A stretch of 64,000 bases of DNA, taken from assembly GCF_037040815.1 (NCBI RefSeq), contig NZ_CP146232.1:1364001-1428000 (forward strand), read 5' to 3'. How positions within the stretch are numbered: position 1 is the stretch's first letter; every line of letters begins with the position of its first letter. The notes under the pieces were generated by a model, which was given only the letters and a program-made list of their open reading frames with translations, was not told the origin of the DNA and ran no database searches. The translations under genes were made by a program, and so were the position numbers. Positions 44,975 through 54,634 of this stretch are shown one piece after another. The DNA comes from Pararoseomonas sp. SCSIO 73927 (lineage in GTDB: Bacteria; Pseudomonadota; Alphaproteobacteria; Acetobacterales; Acetobacteraceae).

Positions 44975-45652
44975 CTACCCGCGTTCTGCCACCAGCAGCA
45001 CGTTCGGCAGGGGCGTGCCCGCCCAGCAGGGCGCCACCGTGCAGCGGAACCCGGCGCGCCCGAACAGCGCCGCCACCTCCGCCACCGGCATGGGCTGCAC
45101 CGCGGCACCGTCCCGGCGGATGGCGCGGCCGGCTCGCTCCATCGCCAGGCCGAGGGCGCTGCGCCAGCCGCGATCCGGATCGAAGAGGCGCATCACCACG
45201 CGCCGCCGCGCCGCCCGCGCCATCCCCTCCAGCACCGGCACCTGCGCGCCGGCCGGAAGCTGGTACAGCACGTCCGCCATCAGCATCGTGTCGCCTTCCG
45301 GCACCTCTGCGCGGGCCAGGTCGGCGGCGGCGAATCCGGCCGGCAGCCCCTCCGCCGCCGCCCTTGCCTCCGCAATCTTGCGCGCGTCCAGGTCCAGCCC
45401 CGTCACGCGGGAAGCCCCGCCCGCCAGCAGCAGCAGGATCCCGAACTGCCCACGGCCGCAGCCCAGATCCACCACGTGCCCGAAGCCCCCCGTACGCCGG
45501 GCGAGGCCGAGCAGCGCCGCCGTCGCCGGATCCCGCCGCAGCTTGGAGGGCACGAACTCCCGCGTGAAGCGCGAGGCGCCGGCGTAGCGCGCCGCCACGG
45601 CCGGGATCAGCGTGTGGAGATCAGGGGAATCCGGCACGGCGTCGCGCTGCAT
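44975..45652 (-). CDS. Class I SAM-dependent methyltransferase
   Basis: A 225-residue protein with the Rossmann-like motif I VVDLGCGRGQFGILL, motif II VTGLDLDARKIAEAR and DTMLMADVLYQLP (motif IV region). The acceptor substrate cannot be told. Chosen ATG 45652. It converges with the small 44767 gene and diverges from the crotonase gene at 45759. Confidence 0.85.
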   Translation of the reverse strand: MQRDAVPDSPDLHTLIPAVAARYAGASRFTREFVPSKLRRDPATAALLGLARRTGGFGHVVDLGCGRGQFGILLLLAGGASRVTGLDLDARKIAEARAAAEGLPAGFAAADLARAEVPEGDTMLMADVLYQLPAGAQVPVLEGMARAARRRVVMRLFDPDRGWRSALGLAMERAGRAIRRDGAAVQPMPVAEVAALFGRAGFRCTVAPCWAGTPLPNVLLVAERG

Positions 45653-45758
45653 GGCCGCACCATGCCCGGCGCCCCCCGGCCGGGCAACGCCGCCCGCCCC
45701 TTGCTCCCCCTCTCCGCCCGGGCGCACCCTCCCGCCCCTCGTCACGGAGCGGAACGCC

Positions 45759-46547
45759 ATGGAAGAGAACGAACTGATCCACGAGGTGCGGGAGGGCGGC
45801 ATCCTGCTGACCACCCTCAACCGCCCGAAGGCGATGAACGCCTTTACCTTCGCCATGTACGAGGGCCTGGCGGCCAAGGCCGCGGAGATCGCGGAGGATC
45901 CGGCCATCCGCGCCTGGATCATCACCGGCGGCGGCGAGAAGGCCTTCGCCGCCGGCACCGACATCAGCCAGTTCACGAGCTTCACCACCGCCCAGCACGC
46001 GCTGGACTACGAGGAGCGGATCGGCCGCGTCCTCTCCGCCATCGAGGACTGCCCCAAGCCGGTCATCGCCGCCATCCACGGCGCCTGCACCGGCGGCGGC
46101 GCGGGGGTGGCCGGGGTCTGCGACATCCGCATCGGCTCCGCCGCGCTCCGCTTCGGCGTGCCGATCGCCCGCACCCTCGGCAACACCCTGTCGCTCGCCA
46201 ACTACGCGCGCTTCTCCGCCCTGCTCGGCCCCGGCCGCCTGCTGGAACTGATCTTCACCGCCCGCCTCGTCGAGGCGGAGGAGGCGAAGGCGCTGGGCCT
46301 GATCACGGAGGTGCTGCCCGACCAGGCCGCCCTCCTCGCCCGCGCCGAGGAACTGGCCCGCACCATCGCCGGCCACGCCCCCCTGACGCTGCGCGCGGCC
46401 AAGACCACCCTGAAGCGCCTGCGGGAGACCGCGACGCAGGGCGTCAACGCGGACGACATGGTCGCGCTGACCTTCACCAGCGCGGACTTCAAGGAGGGCG
46501 TCGCGGCGTTCCTGGAGCGGCGCAAGCCGGTTTGGCAGGGGCGGTAG
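45759..46547 (+). CDS. Enoyl-CoA hydratase/isomerase (crotonase) family protein
   Basis: A 262-residue crotonase with the oxyanion-hole segments GGEKAFAAGTDI and AAIHGACTGGGAGVAG and the fold's DIRIGS. Where hydratases carry two catalytic Glu, this protein appears to have small residues: GGGAGVAG instead of GG-CE-LA, and FGVPIAR instead of FG-PE. It may therefore catalyse another reaction of the superfamily (isomerase, hydrolase or CoA-ester cleavage). GGAG lies upstream of the ATG. The stop is followed at 11 bases by a strong hairpin. Confidence 0.88.
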   Translation: MEENELIHEVREGGILLTTLNRPKAMNAFTFAMYEGLAAKAAEIAEDPAIRAWIITGGGEKAFAAGTDISQFTSFTTAQHALDYEERIGRVLSAIEDCPKPVIAAIHGACTGGGAGVAGVCDIRIGSAALRFGVPIARTLGNTLSLANYARFSALLGPGRLLELIFTARLVEAEEAKALGLITEVLPDQAALLARAEELARTIAGHAPLTLRAAKTTLKRLRETATQGVNADDMVALTFTSADFKEGVAAFLERRKPVWQGR

Positions 46548-46558
46548 CTCCGGTGCCT

Positions 46559-46588
46559 CAGGGGGAGAGAAAGGCTTCTCTCCCCCTG
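46559..46588 (+). repeat. Dispersed hairpin/terminator element, copy 3
   Basis: A perfect 13-bp stem (CAGGGGGAGAGAA / TTCTCTCCCCCTG) with loop AGGC, 11 bases after the crotonase stop. It matches the hairpin of the other copies, but the following CCTCTCGTCCCCTTC lacks the T-run and the GGCTGCCGCGG block. Confidence 0.65.
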
Positions 46589-47181
46589 GAGCCTCCTCTC
46601 GTCCCCTTCTGGGAGGCCGCCGCGTGAGGCCTATCCGGGGGTGCGCCCGAGGTCGATACGCCGTGGGGCCTTTCGGTGCCGCCCTTGATCACCGCATCCC
46701 CGTCAGCCCGGTGCAGGTCCAGGAGCGTCAGCGCCCCACCCGGAAGTCTGGCAGCGGTGGTCCCTTGGACTCCTGGCAGAGCCGCCCGGGGGGCGACAAG
46801 CGTCCACGGGTCGGAACGGACCTCAGGCCGCCCCCTCCATCCGCACCTTCGCCTTCCGCTCCCGGTCCCGCAGGGCACGGGCGAGCTCGGCCGGGGCTTC
46901 CTCGTCCTCCGGCACCGCCTTACTCCGAAACAGGCGCGTAGGAGGCACGGCGCGGCCGGTCACGCGCCCGGAGTTGACGCATGTTAACGGCGCGCGAAGC
47001 GCATTCGCGTCCCGCGCGTTAAACGTCGCAACGGCGCCCCGCACCCCTCAACGACGTGCGCGGAGCGGCGTTCTCCGTGCTCCGGTTCCCCACGGACCGG
47101 AGGGCCTGATCGCGCGCGGCACGGCGACGCCGTCCCGCGGGATGCCCGCCCCGGAATCGACGCCACGGACGGAAGACAACC
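46589..47181. other. Intergenic region with a possible 41-codon minus-strand gene and a nested dyad
   Basis: No clear gene. A weak candidate runs 46948-46823 on the minus strand (GTG start, 41 residues, charged C-terminus ELARALRDRERKAKVRMEG) without a ribosome site. At 46984-47022 two inverted repeats are nested: TTAACG/CGTTAA outside and CGCGAA/TTCGCG inside. The second may be an operator or attenuator for the ferritin-like gene at 47182. The rest shows nothing recognisable. Confidence 0.4.
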
Positions 47182-47691
47182 ATGCAGCAGAGCTACCAGG
47201 ACCTGTACCTGACCGGCCTCGTGAATGCCCGCGCGCTGGAGACCCAGGCGATCGAACTGCTCTCGCGGCAGGTCGACCGGATCGAGAGCTACCCCGAGAT
47301 CGCCGACGCCCTGCGCCGCCACATCGCCGAGAGCGAGCAGCAGCGCGTGCGCCTGGACACCATCCTGGAATCGCTGGGCAGCTCCAACTCCACCATCAAG
47401 GACTTCGTGACAGGGCTGATGGGCAACATGGCCGCCCTGGCCCACGCGCCGATGCAGGACGAGATCCTGAAGAACACGCTGGCGAACTACGCCTTCGAGC
47501 ACTTCGAGATCGCCTCCTACAAGTCCCTCCTCGTGCTCGCCGACCTCGCCGGCGACGCCACCGCCCCCACCGCCCTGCGCCAGTCCCTCTCGGAGGAGGA
47601 GCGCATGGCCCAGTGGTGCGCGGACACGCTGGAGCCCACCGTGCGCAAGTTCGCGACGCTGGCGGCGCAGGGGGAGAAGGCCGGGATCTGA
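47182..47691 (+). CDS. Ferritin-like DUF892 (YciE-type) protein
   Basis: A 169-residue all-helical protein matching the DUF892 pattern: DLYLTGLVNARALETQAIELL, HIAESEQQRVRLDTILESLG, and YAFEHFEIASYKSLLVLAD, with Glu/His residues spaced as in di-iron four-helix bundles. YciE-type proteins are linked to stress responses, and iron binding is expected by family but not shown. The start ATG follows GGAAGACAACC. Confidence 0.9.
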   Translation: MQQSYQDLYLTGLVNARALETQAIELLSRQVDRIESYPEIADALRRHIAESEQQRVRLDTILESLGSSNSTIKDFVTGLMGNMAALAHAPMQDEILKNTLANYAFEHFEIASYKSLLVLADLAGDATAPTALRQSLSEEERMAQWCADTLEPTVRKFATLAAQGEKAGI

Positions 47692-47715
47692 CCGGGACCC
47701 GCTCCGGCGGCCCCC

Positions 47716-47797
47716 AAGGGAGGGGAGAAGGAATTCTCCTCTCCCTTGAATCCCACCCCTCATCTTTTTTCGGTCGGCTACCGCGGAATGCGGATAC
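47716..47797 (+). repeat. Dispersed hairpin/terminator element, copy 4
   Basis: A 14-bp stem (AAGGGAGGGGAGAA / TTCTCCTCTCCCTT, one G-T pair) with loop GGAA at 47716-47747, then ACCCCTCATCTTTTTT and GGCTACCGCGGAATGCGG. It begins 24 bases after the ferritin-like gene's stop. With its T-run it reads as a good Rho-independent terminator. It is the most complete copy. Confidence 0.75.
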
Positions 47798-47867
47798 GGG
47801 ATCGCGGGGTCCGGGGTGACCGTCGGCACCCCGGCGGAGGTAAGGGGGCAGCGCTCCCTGAGGCCAC

Positions 47868-48932
47868 CTATCCCGCCACCACCTCCGCCATCGGCACCCC
47901 GCGCGCACGCTCCCCGTTCTCCGCGAAGACATGCCCGCCGCGGATCGACAGGCGGCAGGGATCGCCCTTCGCGAAGGTCTCGCCCGGGTCGGCCAGCGCG
48001 TCCAGCGTGACGTCGCCCGCCTGCACGATCAGCCGCGACGGCCCGTCGCCCTCCGTGCGGCACAGGCGCACGGTGGCGGCACCGCCGCGGCGCGCGGCGA
48101 TCTCGGAGGGGCGCGCGAAGGCGGTGGCGGGGCCGTCCGGCAGCGCCGCCCGCAGCGGGGCGATGGGCAGCGGGTCGAAATGCGCCACGCCGTCGCGCAC
48201 CCGGCAGGGCAGGCGCGCCGCCTCCCCGATGAAGCCGGCGACGAAGGGGCTGGCGGGGTCCTGCAGCAGCGCGCCCACCGTGCCATGCTGCACGACGCAA
48301 CCGTCCTCCATCACCGCGATGCGGTCGGCCATCTCCATCGCCTCCTCCTGGTCGTGGGTGACGAGGATGGTGGTGATGCCGAGGCCCTCGTGCAGGCCGC
48401 GCACCCAGCGCCGCACGTCCTTGCGCACCAGCGCGTCCAGGGCGCCGAAGGGCTCGTCCAACAGCAGCAGGCGCGGCTCGATCGCCAGCGCCCGGGCCAG
48501 CGCCACGCGCTGCCGCTGCCCGCCGGAGATCTGGTCGGGAAAGCGCCGCTCCAGCTCCGGCACCTGCACCAGTTCCAGCAGCCGGCGCACGCGGGCGGCG
48601 ATCTCGGCGGAGGAGGGGCGGCCGCGCCGCACGCGCAGGCCGAAGGCGACGTTGTCGAACACGGTCATGTGGCGGAACAGCGCGTAGCTCTGGAACACCA
48701 CGCCGATGTTGCGCTCCCGCGCCGGCACGCCCGTCATGTCGCGCCCGCCGATGCGGATGCTGCCGGAATCCGATCCCTCCAGCCCGGCCAGCACGCGCAG
48801 CAGCGTGGTCTTGCCGGATCCGGAGGGGCCGAGGAGCGCCAGGAACTCCCCCTCGCGCACGGAGACGGAGGCGCCCTTCAGCGCGGCGATTCCTCCGAAA
48901 CGGCGGACAATGTCCTGAACCTCGACGCTCAT
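47868..48932 (-). CDS. cysA: Sulfate/thiosulfate ABC transporter ATP-binding protein
   Basis: A 354-residue ATPase with Walker A GPSGSGKTTLL, signature ISGGQRQRVALARAL, Walker B LLLLDEPFGALDA and switch His THDQEEAME. A C-terminal TOBE-like domain follows from about 240. It powers sulfate uptake with CysT and CysW. Its ATG overlaps the cysW stop by four bases (ATGA). Last gene of the sbp-cysT-cysW-cysA operon. Confidence 0.94.
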   Translation of the reverse strand: MSVEVQDIVRRFGGIAALKGASVSVREGEFLALLGPSGSGKTTLLRVLAGLEGSDSGSIRIGGRDMTGVPARERNIGVVFQSYALFRHMTVFDNVAFGLRVRRGRPSSAEIAARVRRLLELVQVPELERRFPDQISGGQRQRVALARALAIEPRLLLLDEPFGALDALVRKDVRRWVRGLHEGLGITTILVTHDQEEAMEMADRIAVMEDGCVVQHGTVGALLQDPASPFVAGFIGEAARLPCRVRDGVAHFDPLPIAPLRAALPDGPATAFARPSEIAARRGGAATVRLCRTEGDGPSRLIVQAGDVTLDALADPGETFAKGDPCRLSIRGGHVFAENGERARGVPMAEVVAG

Positions 48933-49804
48933 GCGGCGCCCCCGTTCCGGCCGGAGAGGCGCTCCAGCCCGGTCTTTGCGGCCAGCGTCACCAGCCCGAG
49001 AAGGGCGAGCAGGGCGGCCACGGCGAAGGCTCCCGCGAACTGGTACTCGTTGTACAGGATCTCCACGTGCAGCGGCATCGTGTTCGTCTCGCCCCGGATA
49101 TGGCCCGACACGACGGAGACGGCGCCGAATTCCCCCATCGCGCGGGCGTTGCAGAGAAGCACGCCCGCCAGCAGCCCCCACTTCACGTTCGGCAGCGTGA
49201 CCATCAGGAAGGTGCGGAGCCCGCCGGCGCCGAGGGTCGCCGCCGCCTCCTCCTCGTCCCGCCCCTGCTCCTGCATCAGCGGCAGCACGGTGCGCGCGAC
49301 GAAGGGGAAGGTGACGAAAAGGGTGGCGAGCACGAGGCCGGGCAAGGCGAAGATCACCTGGATGTCGCGCGCCTGCAGCCAGGGGCCGAGCCAGCCCTGC
49401 GCGCCGAAGATGAGCACGAAGACGAGCCCCGCGATAACGGGGGAGACGGAGAAGGGCAGGTCGATGATCGTGGTCAGCACCCGCTTGCCCGGGAAGTCGA
49501 ACTTGGCGATGCACCAGGCGGCGGCCAGCCCGCCGATCAGGTTCACCGGCACCGTCACCAGCGCGACGAGAAGGGTGAGGCGGATGGCGGCGAGCGTGTC
49601 CGGCTCCATGATCGCGTCCAGCGCCACGGGCAGGCCGCGTCGCAGCGCCTCCACGAAGACCGCGACAAGCGGCAGGGCGAGCATCAGCACCGCCACCAGC
49701 ACCGCGGCCGCGGCCAGCAGGCGCTGGATCCAGGGCCGGTCCTCCCAGGCGTAGCGGAAGGGCTTCGGGCGAGAAGGCTCGGGGCGGAAGGGCTCCCCGC
49801 TCAT
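48929..49804 (-). CDS. cysW: Sulfate ABC transporter permease CysW
   Basis: A 291-residue inner-membrane permease with six predicted helices. The cytoplasmic EAA loop reads [22 protein letters not shown] and contacts CysA. FDFPGKRVLTTIIDLPFSVSPVIAGL is typical of CysW. Start and stop overlap both neighbours (ATGA on each side), indicating tight coupling. Confidence 0.94.
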   Translation of the reverse strand: MSGEPFRPEPSRPKPFRYAWEDRPWIQRLLAAAAVLVAVLMLALPLVAVFVEALRRGLPVALDAIMEPDTLAAIRLTLLVALVTVPVNLIGGLAAAWCIAKFDFPGKRVLTTIIDLPFSVSPVIAGLVFVLIFGAQGWLGPWLQARDIQVIFALPGLVLATLFVTFPFVARTVLPLMQEQGRDEEEAAATLGAGGLRTFLMVTLPNVKWGLLAGVLLCNARAMGEFGAVSVVSGHIRGETNTMPLHVEILYNEYQFAGAFAVAALLALLGLVTLAAKTGLERLSGRNGGAA

Positions 49805-50664
49805 CGGCGCCCCCGGCGCAGCCGGCGCTGCAGCAGGTTGACCGCCAGCAGCACGACGAAGGAGAGGGCGAGCATCGCCAGCCCCACCGCCGCCGCCCCG
49901 GCATAGTCGAACTGCTCCAGCCGGATCACGATCAGCAGCGGCGCGATCTCCGTGACCATCGGCATGTTGCCGGCGATGAAGATGACGCTGCCGTACTCCC
50001 CCACCGCCCGGGCGAAGGCGAGGGCGAAGCCCGTCAGCAGGGTGGGCAGCAGGGCCGGCAGCACCACCCGCCACAGCGTCTGCGCGCGGCTGGCGCCAAG
50101 GGTCGCCGCCGCTTCCTCGGCCTCCAGCGGCATGTCCCGCAGCACCGGCTCCAGCGTGCGGGCGATGAAGGGCAGGCCGACGAACATCAGGGCGAAGACG
50201 ATGCCGGCCTGGCTGAAGGCGATCTTCCAGCCGAACAGGGCCATGACAGGCGCGCCGAGCCACCCGTTCGGCGCCGTCAGCGCGGTGAGCGCGATGCCGG
50301 CCACGGCGGTGGGAAGGGCGAAGGGAAGGTCCAGCGCCGCATCCAGAATGCCGCGGCCGGGAAAGCGCAGCCGCACGATGGCCCAGGCCAGCAGCAGCCC
50401 CAGCGGCAGGTCGAGCAGCGCCGCCAGGAAGGCGGCGCCGAAGGAGAGGTGGAGCGCGGCCACCACCCGCTCATCCGCCAGCGATTCCCATAGCCCCAGC
50501 GGCCCCATCTCCAGCGGCCGCAGCACGAGCGCGAGGAGCGGGATCAGCACGATGCTGCCCGCCCAGAGCAGGGTGACGCCGAGGCTGGTGCGGAAGCCCG
50601 GCACGGCGCGGATCGGCGCCGCCCGTCCCCGGGCGGCGCCGATCGTCGCGGCCGAAGCGCTCAC
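49801..50664 (-). CDS. cysT: Sulfate ABC transporter permease CysT
   Basis: A 287-residue permease with six helices, the family segment [25 protein letters not shown] (split in the middle of helix 2-3), and the EAA loop [23 protein letters not shown]. It starts with GTG at 50664, overlapping the binding-protein gene's TGA (GTGA). Confidence 0.93.
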   Translation of the reverse strand: MSASAATIGAARGRAAPIRAVPGFRTSLGVTLLWAGSIVLIPLLALVLRPLEMGPLGLWESLADERVVAALHLSFGAAFLAALLDLPLGLLLAWAIVRLRFPGRGILDAALDLPFALPTAVAGIALTALTAPNGWLGAPVMALFGWKIAFSQAGIVFALMFVGLPFIARTLEPVLRDMPLEAEEAAATLGASRAQTLWRVVLPALLPTLLTGFALAFARAVGEYGSVIFIAGNMPMVTEIAPLLIVIRLEQFDYAGAAAVGLAMLALSFVVLLAVNLLQRRLRRGRR

Positions 50665-51716
50665 CGCGCCGCCGCCCGCGCTGCCCCGGCGATGCGGTCG
50701 AAGATCCCACCATCGCCGAAATGCGTTGCCTGCGCGCGCGTCCAGCCGCCGAAGAGCGGGTCGTCCACCGTCACCAGCTCCATCCTCGGGAAGCGGGCCG
50801 CGTTCGCCTCCAGCAGCGCCGCGTCGCGCGGGCGGTAGAAGTGCTTCGCCGCCAGCGCCTGCCCCTCCGGCTCGTAGAGGCCGCGCAGATAGGCCTCCGC
50901 CACCGCCCGCGTCCCGCGCCGGTCCACGTTCGTGTCCACCACGGCCACCGAGGGCTCGGCGAGCACGGAAAGGCCGGGGTGCACGATGTCGAAATTGCTG
51001 GCACCGAACTCCTGCATCGCCAGGTGCGCCTCGTTCTCCCAGGCCAGCAGAACGTCGCCGAGGCCGCGCTGGGCGAAGGTGGTGGTGGATCCCCGCGCGC
51101 CCGTATCCAGCACGGGCACGTTGCGGAACAGCTTCACCATCTCCGCCTCCGTCCCCGCCTCCGTGGCACCGGGCCGGCGCATCAGCCAGGCCCAGGCCGC
51201 CAGGTAGTTCCAGCGCGCGCCGCCGGAGGTCTTGGGGTTGGGCGTGATCACGGCGATGCCGGGCCTCATCAGGTCGCCCCACTCACGAACCGCCTTCGGG
51301 TTCCCCTTCTTCACCAGGAACACGATGGTGCTGGTGTAGGGGGCGCTGTTGTTGGGCAGGCGCCCCATCCAGTCCTTTGCGATCAGCCCGCGCCCGGCGA
51401 TCTCGTCCACGTCGTAGGCGAGGGCGAGGGTGACGACATCGGCCTGCAGCCCGTCGATCACGGAGCGGGCCTGCCGGCCGGAGCCGCCATGAGAGGTGTT
51501 CACCCGCACCGCCACGCCGCCCCCCGCCCGCCAGCGGGCCGCGAAGCTCGCGTTGTATTCCCGGTAGAACTCCCGCGTGGGGTCGTAGGAGACGTTCAGC
51601 AGGGTGCCCGCCCCTTGACCCGTCCCTTGGCCCGCGGCCGGCCGCACGGCGGCGCCGACGAGCCCGGCGACCAGCACGCCGCGGCGGGTGGCGGTGATGG
51701 AAGGACCCTTGGTCAT
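50661..51716 (-). CDS. sbp: Periplasmic sulfate-binding protein
   Basis: A 351-residue secreted receptor with an N-terminal twin-arginine-like signal ([16 protein letters not shown]). It has the family motifs [43 protein letters not shown] and [18 protein letters not shown], which line the sulfate pocket. First gene of the transporter operon. A dyad lies about 122 bases upstream. Confidence 0.94.
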   Translation of the reverse strand: MTKGPSITATRRGVLVAGLVGAAVRPAAGQGTGQGAGTLLNVSYDPTREFYREYNASFAARWRAGGGVAVRVNTSHGGSGRQARSVIDGLQADVVTLALAYDVDEIAGRGLIAKDWMGRLPNNSAPYTSTIVFLVKKGNPKAVREWGDLMRPGIAVITPNPKTSGGARWNYLAAWAWLMRRPGATEAGTEAEMVKLFRNVPVLDTGARGSTTTFAQRGLGDVLLAWENEAHLAMQEFGASNFDIVHPGLSVLAEPSVAVVDTNVDRRGTRAVAEAYLRGLYEPEGQALAAKHFYRPRDAALLEANAARFPRMELVTVDDPLFGGWTRAQATHFGDGGIFDRIAGAARAAAR

Positions 51717-52079
51717 CGGCAGGTCTCCTTGCGGGAGGGCGGGACGCGGACGGGGTGGCCGGGTGCGCGCGGCCTGCCACCGTACCGGGAAAGGCGGGGC
51801 CCCGTCCCGCGCCGTCCGGCGGGCCTGCCCGGAGAAATCCTATGAAGCTGCTAGGAATTGCGGCAACGACTTTCGGCCACCCTCCTGATGGCTTTGTCGT
51901 GAGCGCCCGACCGTGGCCGGCCGTGCGGGACGGTCACGCCTTGTAGGGCCGGCCCGATTGCCCGGGCAGGCCGATCGTGCGATCTCGGCAGGGCGCGTCG
52001 CGGTGCTCCACAAGGGTGATCGCGCGTCCCCGCGGACAGGGCAGGGCCGCGCTGTCGGCAGCAGAGCGCAGGATTTCCG
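51717..52079. promoter_or_regulatory. Divergent region upstream of the sulfate operon, with a TCCTA-N9-TAGGA dyad
   Basis: At 51838-51856 TCCTA and TAGGA flank nine bases, with A/T-rich edges (AAA...ATT) that stand out in this GC-rich DNA. Sulfate operons are commonly controlled by a LysR-type (CysB/Cbl) activator, for which such a dyad is plausible. No riboswitch fold was recognised. The rest of the 363 bases contains no convincing gene. Confidence 0.35.
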
Positions 52080-53510
52080 ATGGACACCGACTTCACGCCC
52101 GACCCGCAGGACCAGCTCGCGCGGCTGCGCGAGAGGGCCGCCGCGCTCGCCGCCGGCTTCGCGGAGATCCATGGTGGGCTGGAGCACCTGCTGGACGAGA
52201 TGGGCGGCGCCGCGTCGCGCTCCGCCCGGGAGGAGCTGGACACGGCGCAGGAGAGGATCCGGGATCTCGAGGCGCGGCTGGCCGGGCAGGAGGAGGAGCT
52301 GGCGGCGCTGCGTCTGGAGAGAGACCGCCAGGCCGCCTCCCTCGGGGAGCGCTTCGCCGAGCTCGCGGTGCTGACGCGCCTGCTGGAGGATCAGCGCCGG
52401 GCCGCCGCGGCTTCCAAGCCGGGGAAGGGCGGGAAACGGAAATCCGCCTCGCCCCCCTCGCCCATCCCCTCACCGGCGACCGCCCCGCCCGCGGAGGAGC
52501 AGATGCCGGACCCGCCCTGGCACGTCCTCGACCTGCGCACGGATTCGCTGCTGGCGACGGTGGCGCTGAACCACGTCGCGATCGAGCGGGCGGCCGGGCT
52601 GGGCCCGTCGGTCTGGAACGCGGGCGGGGTGGCGCCCGCCGGCTTCGCCTGGCAGGCCCGGCGCCTCGCGGCGATGGAGGGCTTCTCCCCCCAGGACGCG
52701 CCGCCGGGTCCCGGCTCCACGCTCTTCGTCTATGGCCTGCGCCTGCTGGAGGAGCTGATTGGGGCCGGCCTGCCCGCCGGGCTCCGGCTTCAGGCTCTCG
52801 TCAGCCTCCGCGAGGAGCGCGCGGCGGCGGAGGAGGCCCTGGCGAAAGCAGGGCTGTCCGGGCGGGCGCTGCTGGCCGGCCGCTTCCTCTTCGCCGGGCG
52901 GGAGCCGGCAGCGGGCAGCGGCCGGGACGACACCTGGCGCGACACCTGGCCGGCGGCGCTGCATCTCGGCCTCTTCGACGATCCGGGGCCGGGAACACGG
53001 ATCGTCACCGGCCGCGTCGGCCTCTCCCTCCAGGGCCGCCGGCTGGCGGCGCGGGACGAGAGGCTCGTCGCCGCCATCGGCGCGGCGCTGCCGGACCCGC
53101 TCGTCGTGCTGGCCGACGAGGCGGACCGCAAGCGGCTCCGCGAGCTCGGCGCCGAGGTGGTGGTCGTGAACCGGGCGCGGAACTTCTGGAGCGACTTCTT
53201 CGACGAGGTGGGCACGCTGGTGGACTGGCCGGCGCGGATGGAGGAGGTGCAGGTCACCTCGGCCGCGGCGCAGGCCCTGCAGCGGGGGCGGCTGCTGGCC
53301 CTCCTCACGGAGGAGGCGCCCCCGCCGGGCGTGGCGGCCTTCGCCCGGCCCGATGCGCTGCTCGCCCATCTGCGGGAGGTCACCGCCTCGCCGGAGCGGC
53401 ACGCGGCGGCGCTGCGCGACGTGCGGGAGAGCGTCTCCGCGACCTATGGCCGTGACTTCCACCTGCGCCGGCTGAACCTGACGGCGGGCCAGGGGGACGG
53501 GGCCGCGTAG
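52080..53510 (+). CDS. Coiled-coil protein of unknown function at the edge of the glycan region
   Basis: A 476-residue protein. Residues 10-115 form a heptad-rich coiled coil (ERIRDLEARLAGQEEELAAL). A Pro/Ser/Lys linker follows, then a 330-residue alpha/beta domain with WHVLDLRTDSLLATVALNH and LVVLADEADRKRLRELGAEVVVV, reminiscent of glycosyltransferase-like nucleotide-binding folds but without a motif I can name. No signal or membrane segment. It precedes the lectin-like and glycosyltransferase genes on the same strand with a 160-base gap. Confidence 0.7.
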   Translation: MDTDFTPDPQDQLARLRERAAALAAGFAEIHGGLEHLLDEMGGAASRSAREELDTAQERIRDLEARLAGQEEELAALRLERDRQAASLGERFAELAVLTRLLEDQRRAAAASKPGKGGKRKSASPPSPIPSPATAPPAEEQMPDPPWHVLDLRTDSLLATVALNHVAIERAAGLGPSVWNAGGVAPAGFAWQARRLAAMEGFSPQDAPPGPGSTLFVYGLRLLEELIGAGLPAGLRLQALVSLREERAAAEEALAKAGLSGRALLAGRFLFAGREPAAGSGRDDTWRDTWPAALHLGLFDDPGPGTRIVTGRVGLSLQGRRLAARDERLVAAIGAALPDPLVVLADEADRKRLRELGAEVVVVNRARNFWSDFFDEVGTLVDWPARMEEVQVTSAAAQALQRGRLLALLTEEAPPPGVAAFARPDALLAHLREVTASPERHAAALRDVRESVSATYGRDFHLRRLNLTAGQGDGAA

Positions 53511-53674
53511 GGCGGGCCAGCGCCGTCCGGGCGCGGCCCCGCTTCACCCTCCCGAGAGTCCCGGTCCGCAGGCCCGGCCATCCCGTGCAGAATGGTCAGC
53601 TTTCAGCTGAGTCTGCCAGGATGTGTTAATCCAGGGGCCGACAAGCTCCTGCGCCGACACGAGATCCCGTCCCC

Positions 53675-54634
53675 ATGACAAGAACGGACCCAGGCCATCC
53701 CCCGCCGCTCGCCGGCCGCCACGACCTGCTGATCGCGGCCGCGGCCGCGGCCCGGGGCGAGAGCCTGGACGTGGTGACGGGGGAGGACATCCTCCTCCAC
53801 GTCAAGCCCGCGCCGCACGGCCTCGTGGTGAACAGCCGCCTCTCCGGGCAGTGGGGGGTCGAGCGGCGGATCGCGCTTCCCGACGATGCCGTGGGGCCGG
53901 AGCTGGCCCTCTCCATCGAGCTGGAGGAGGGGCAGGCGGCCCTCCTCTCGCACGGGACCCCCCTGGCGGAGATCCCGCTCGCGCTGCCGCTGGCGGGGGC
54001 GCGGCTGCTGCTGTCGGACAACATCCTGAAGGCGGATGGCGGAACCCCGGGCGTCCTCCACGGGCAGATCGCCCGGGCGGACACCCAGCACCTCTCCGGC
54101 CTGATCCAGCTCGGCGCGGGGGAGGGGATGGCGGAGATCGAGTTCCGCGCGGACGGGCGCCCCCTCTCGCGGCTGGAGCTCGCGCCCGGCGCCGCCCTCC
54201 GCTTCAGCCTTCCCCATCCCTGGGAGGCCCTGGTCTACGAGGGGATGTGGGTGGAGATGCGGCACGCGGGCGCGGTGCTGGACGCGGTGCCCCTGCGCTC
54301 CCGCTACTTCGGCGCCGTCGAGCACTGCTCGGAGCGCAGCGTCAGCGGCTGGGTGCGCAACCCCGCGCTGCCCGCCTCCCCGCTGGTGGTGGACATCCTC
54401 GTGAACGGGCGCTTCCAGGGCTCCGCCCGCGCGAACGGCGCGCGCCCCGGCACGCCGCAGGACGGCGCCGGCTTCCACTTCCGCTTCCCAGAGCCCGTCC
54501 TCCTGCCGGAGGGCCGGGAGGCGCGCGTTTCGGTCCGGGTGGGTGACACGGAGCTGGAGCTGACGAACAGTCCCTGGTGGATCTGCCGCCCCGTCACCTA
54601 TACCGGCCCCCTGCCCACGGGGACCACGGATTGA
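53675..54634 (+). CDS. Galectin-like lectin-domain protein 1
   Basis: A 319-residue protein. Residues about 40-75 read ILLHVKPAPHGLVVNSRLSG then QWGVERRIALP. This follows the galectin carbohydrate-site order His, Pro, Val-x-Asn, Trp-Gly-x-Glu-x-Arg. The rest of the first 200 residues is beta-rich, as expected for a jelly roll. A second module (about 215-305) with CSERSVSGWVRN, VDILVNGRFQGSARA and SPWW recurs in the protein at 59558 and, weakly, at 62458. No signal peptide. Its TGA overlaps the next gene's TTG start. Sugar-binding is predicted from pattern only. Confidence 0.65.
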   Translation: MTRTDPGHPPPLAGRHDLLIAAAAAARGESLDVVTGEDILLHVKPAPHGLVVNSRLSGQWGVERRIALPDDAVGPELALSIELEEGQAALLSHGTPLAEIPLALPLAGARLLLSDNILKADGGTPGVLHGQIARADTQHLSGLIQLGAGEGMAEIEFRADGRPLSRLELAPGAALRFSLPHPWEALVYEGMWVEMRHAGAVLDAVPLRSRYFGAVEHCSERSVSGWVRNPALPASPLVVDILVNGRFQGSARANGARPGTPQDGAGFHFRFPEPVLLPEGREARVSVRVGDTELELTNSPWWICRPVTYTGPLPTGTTD

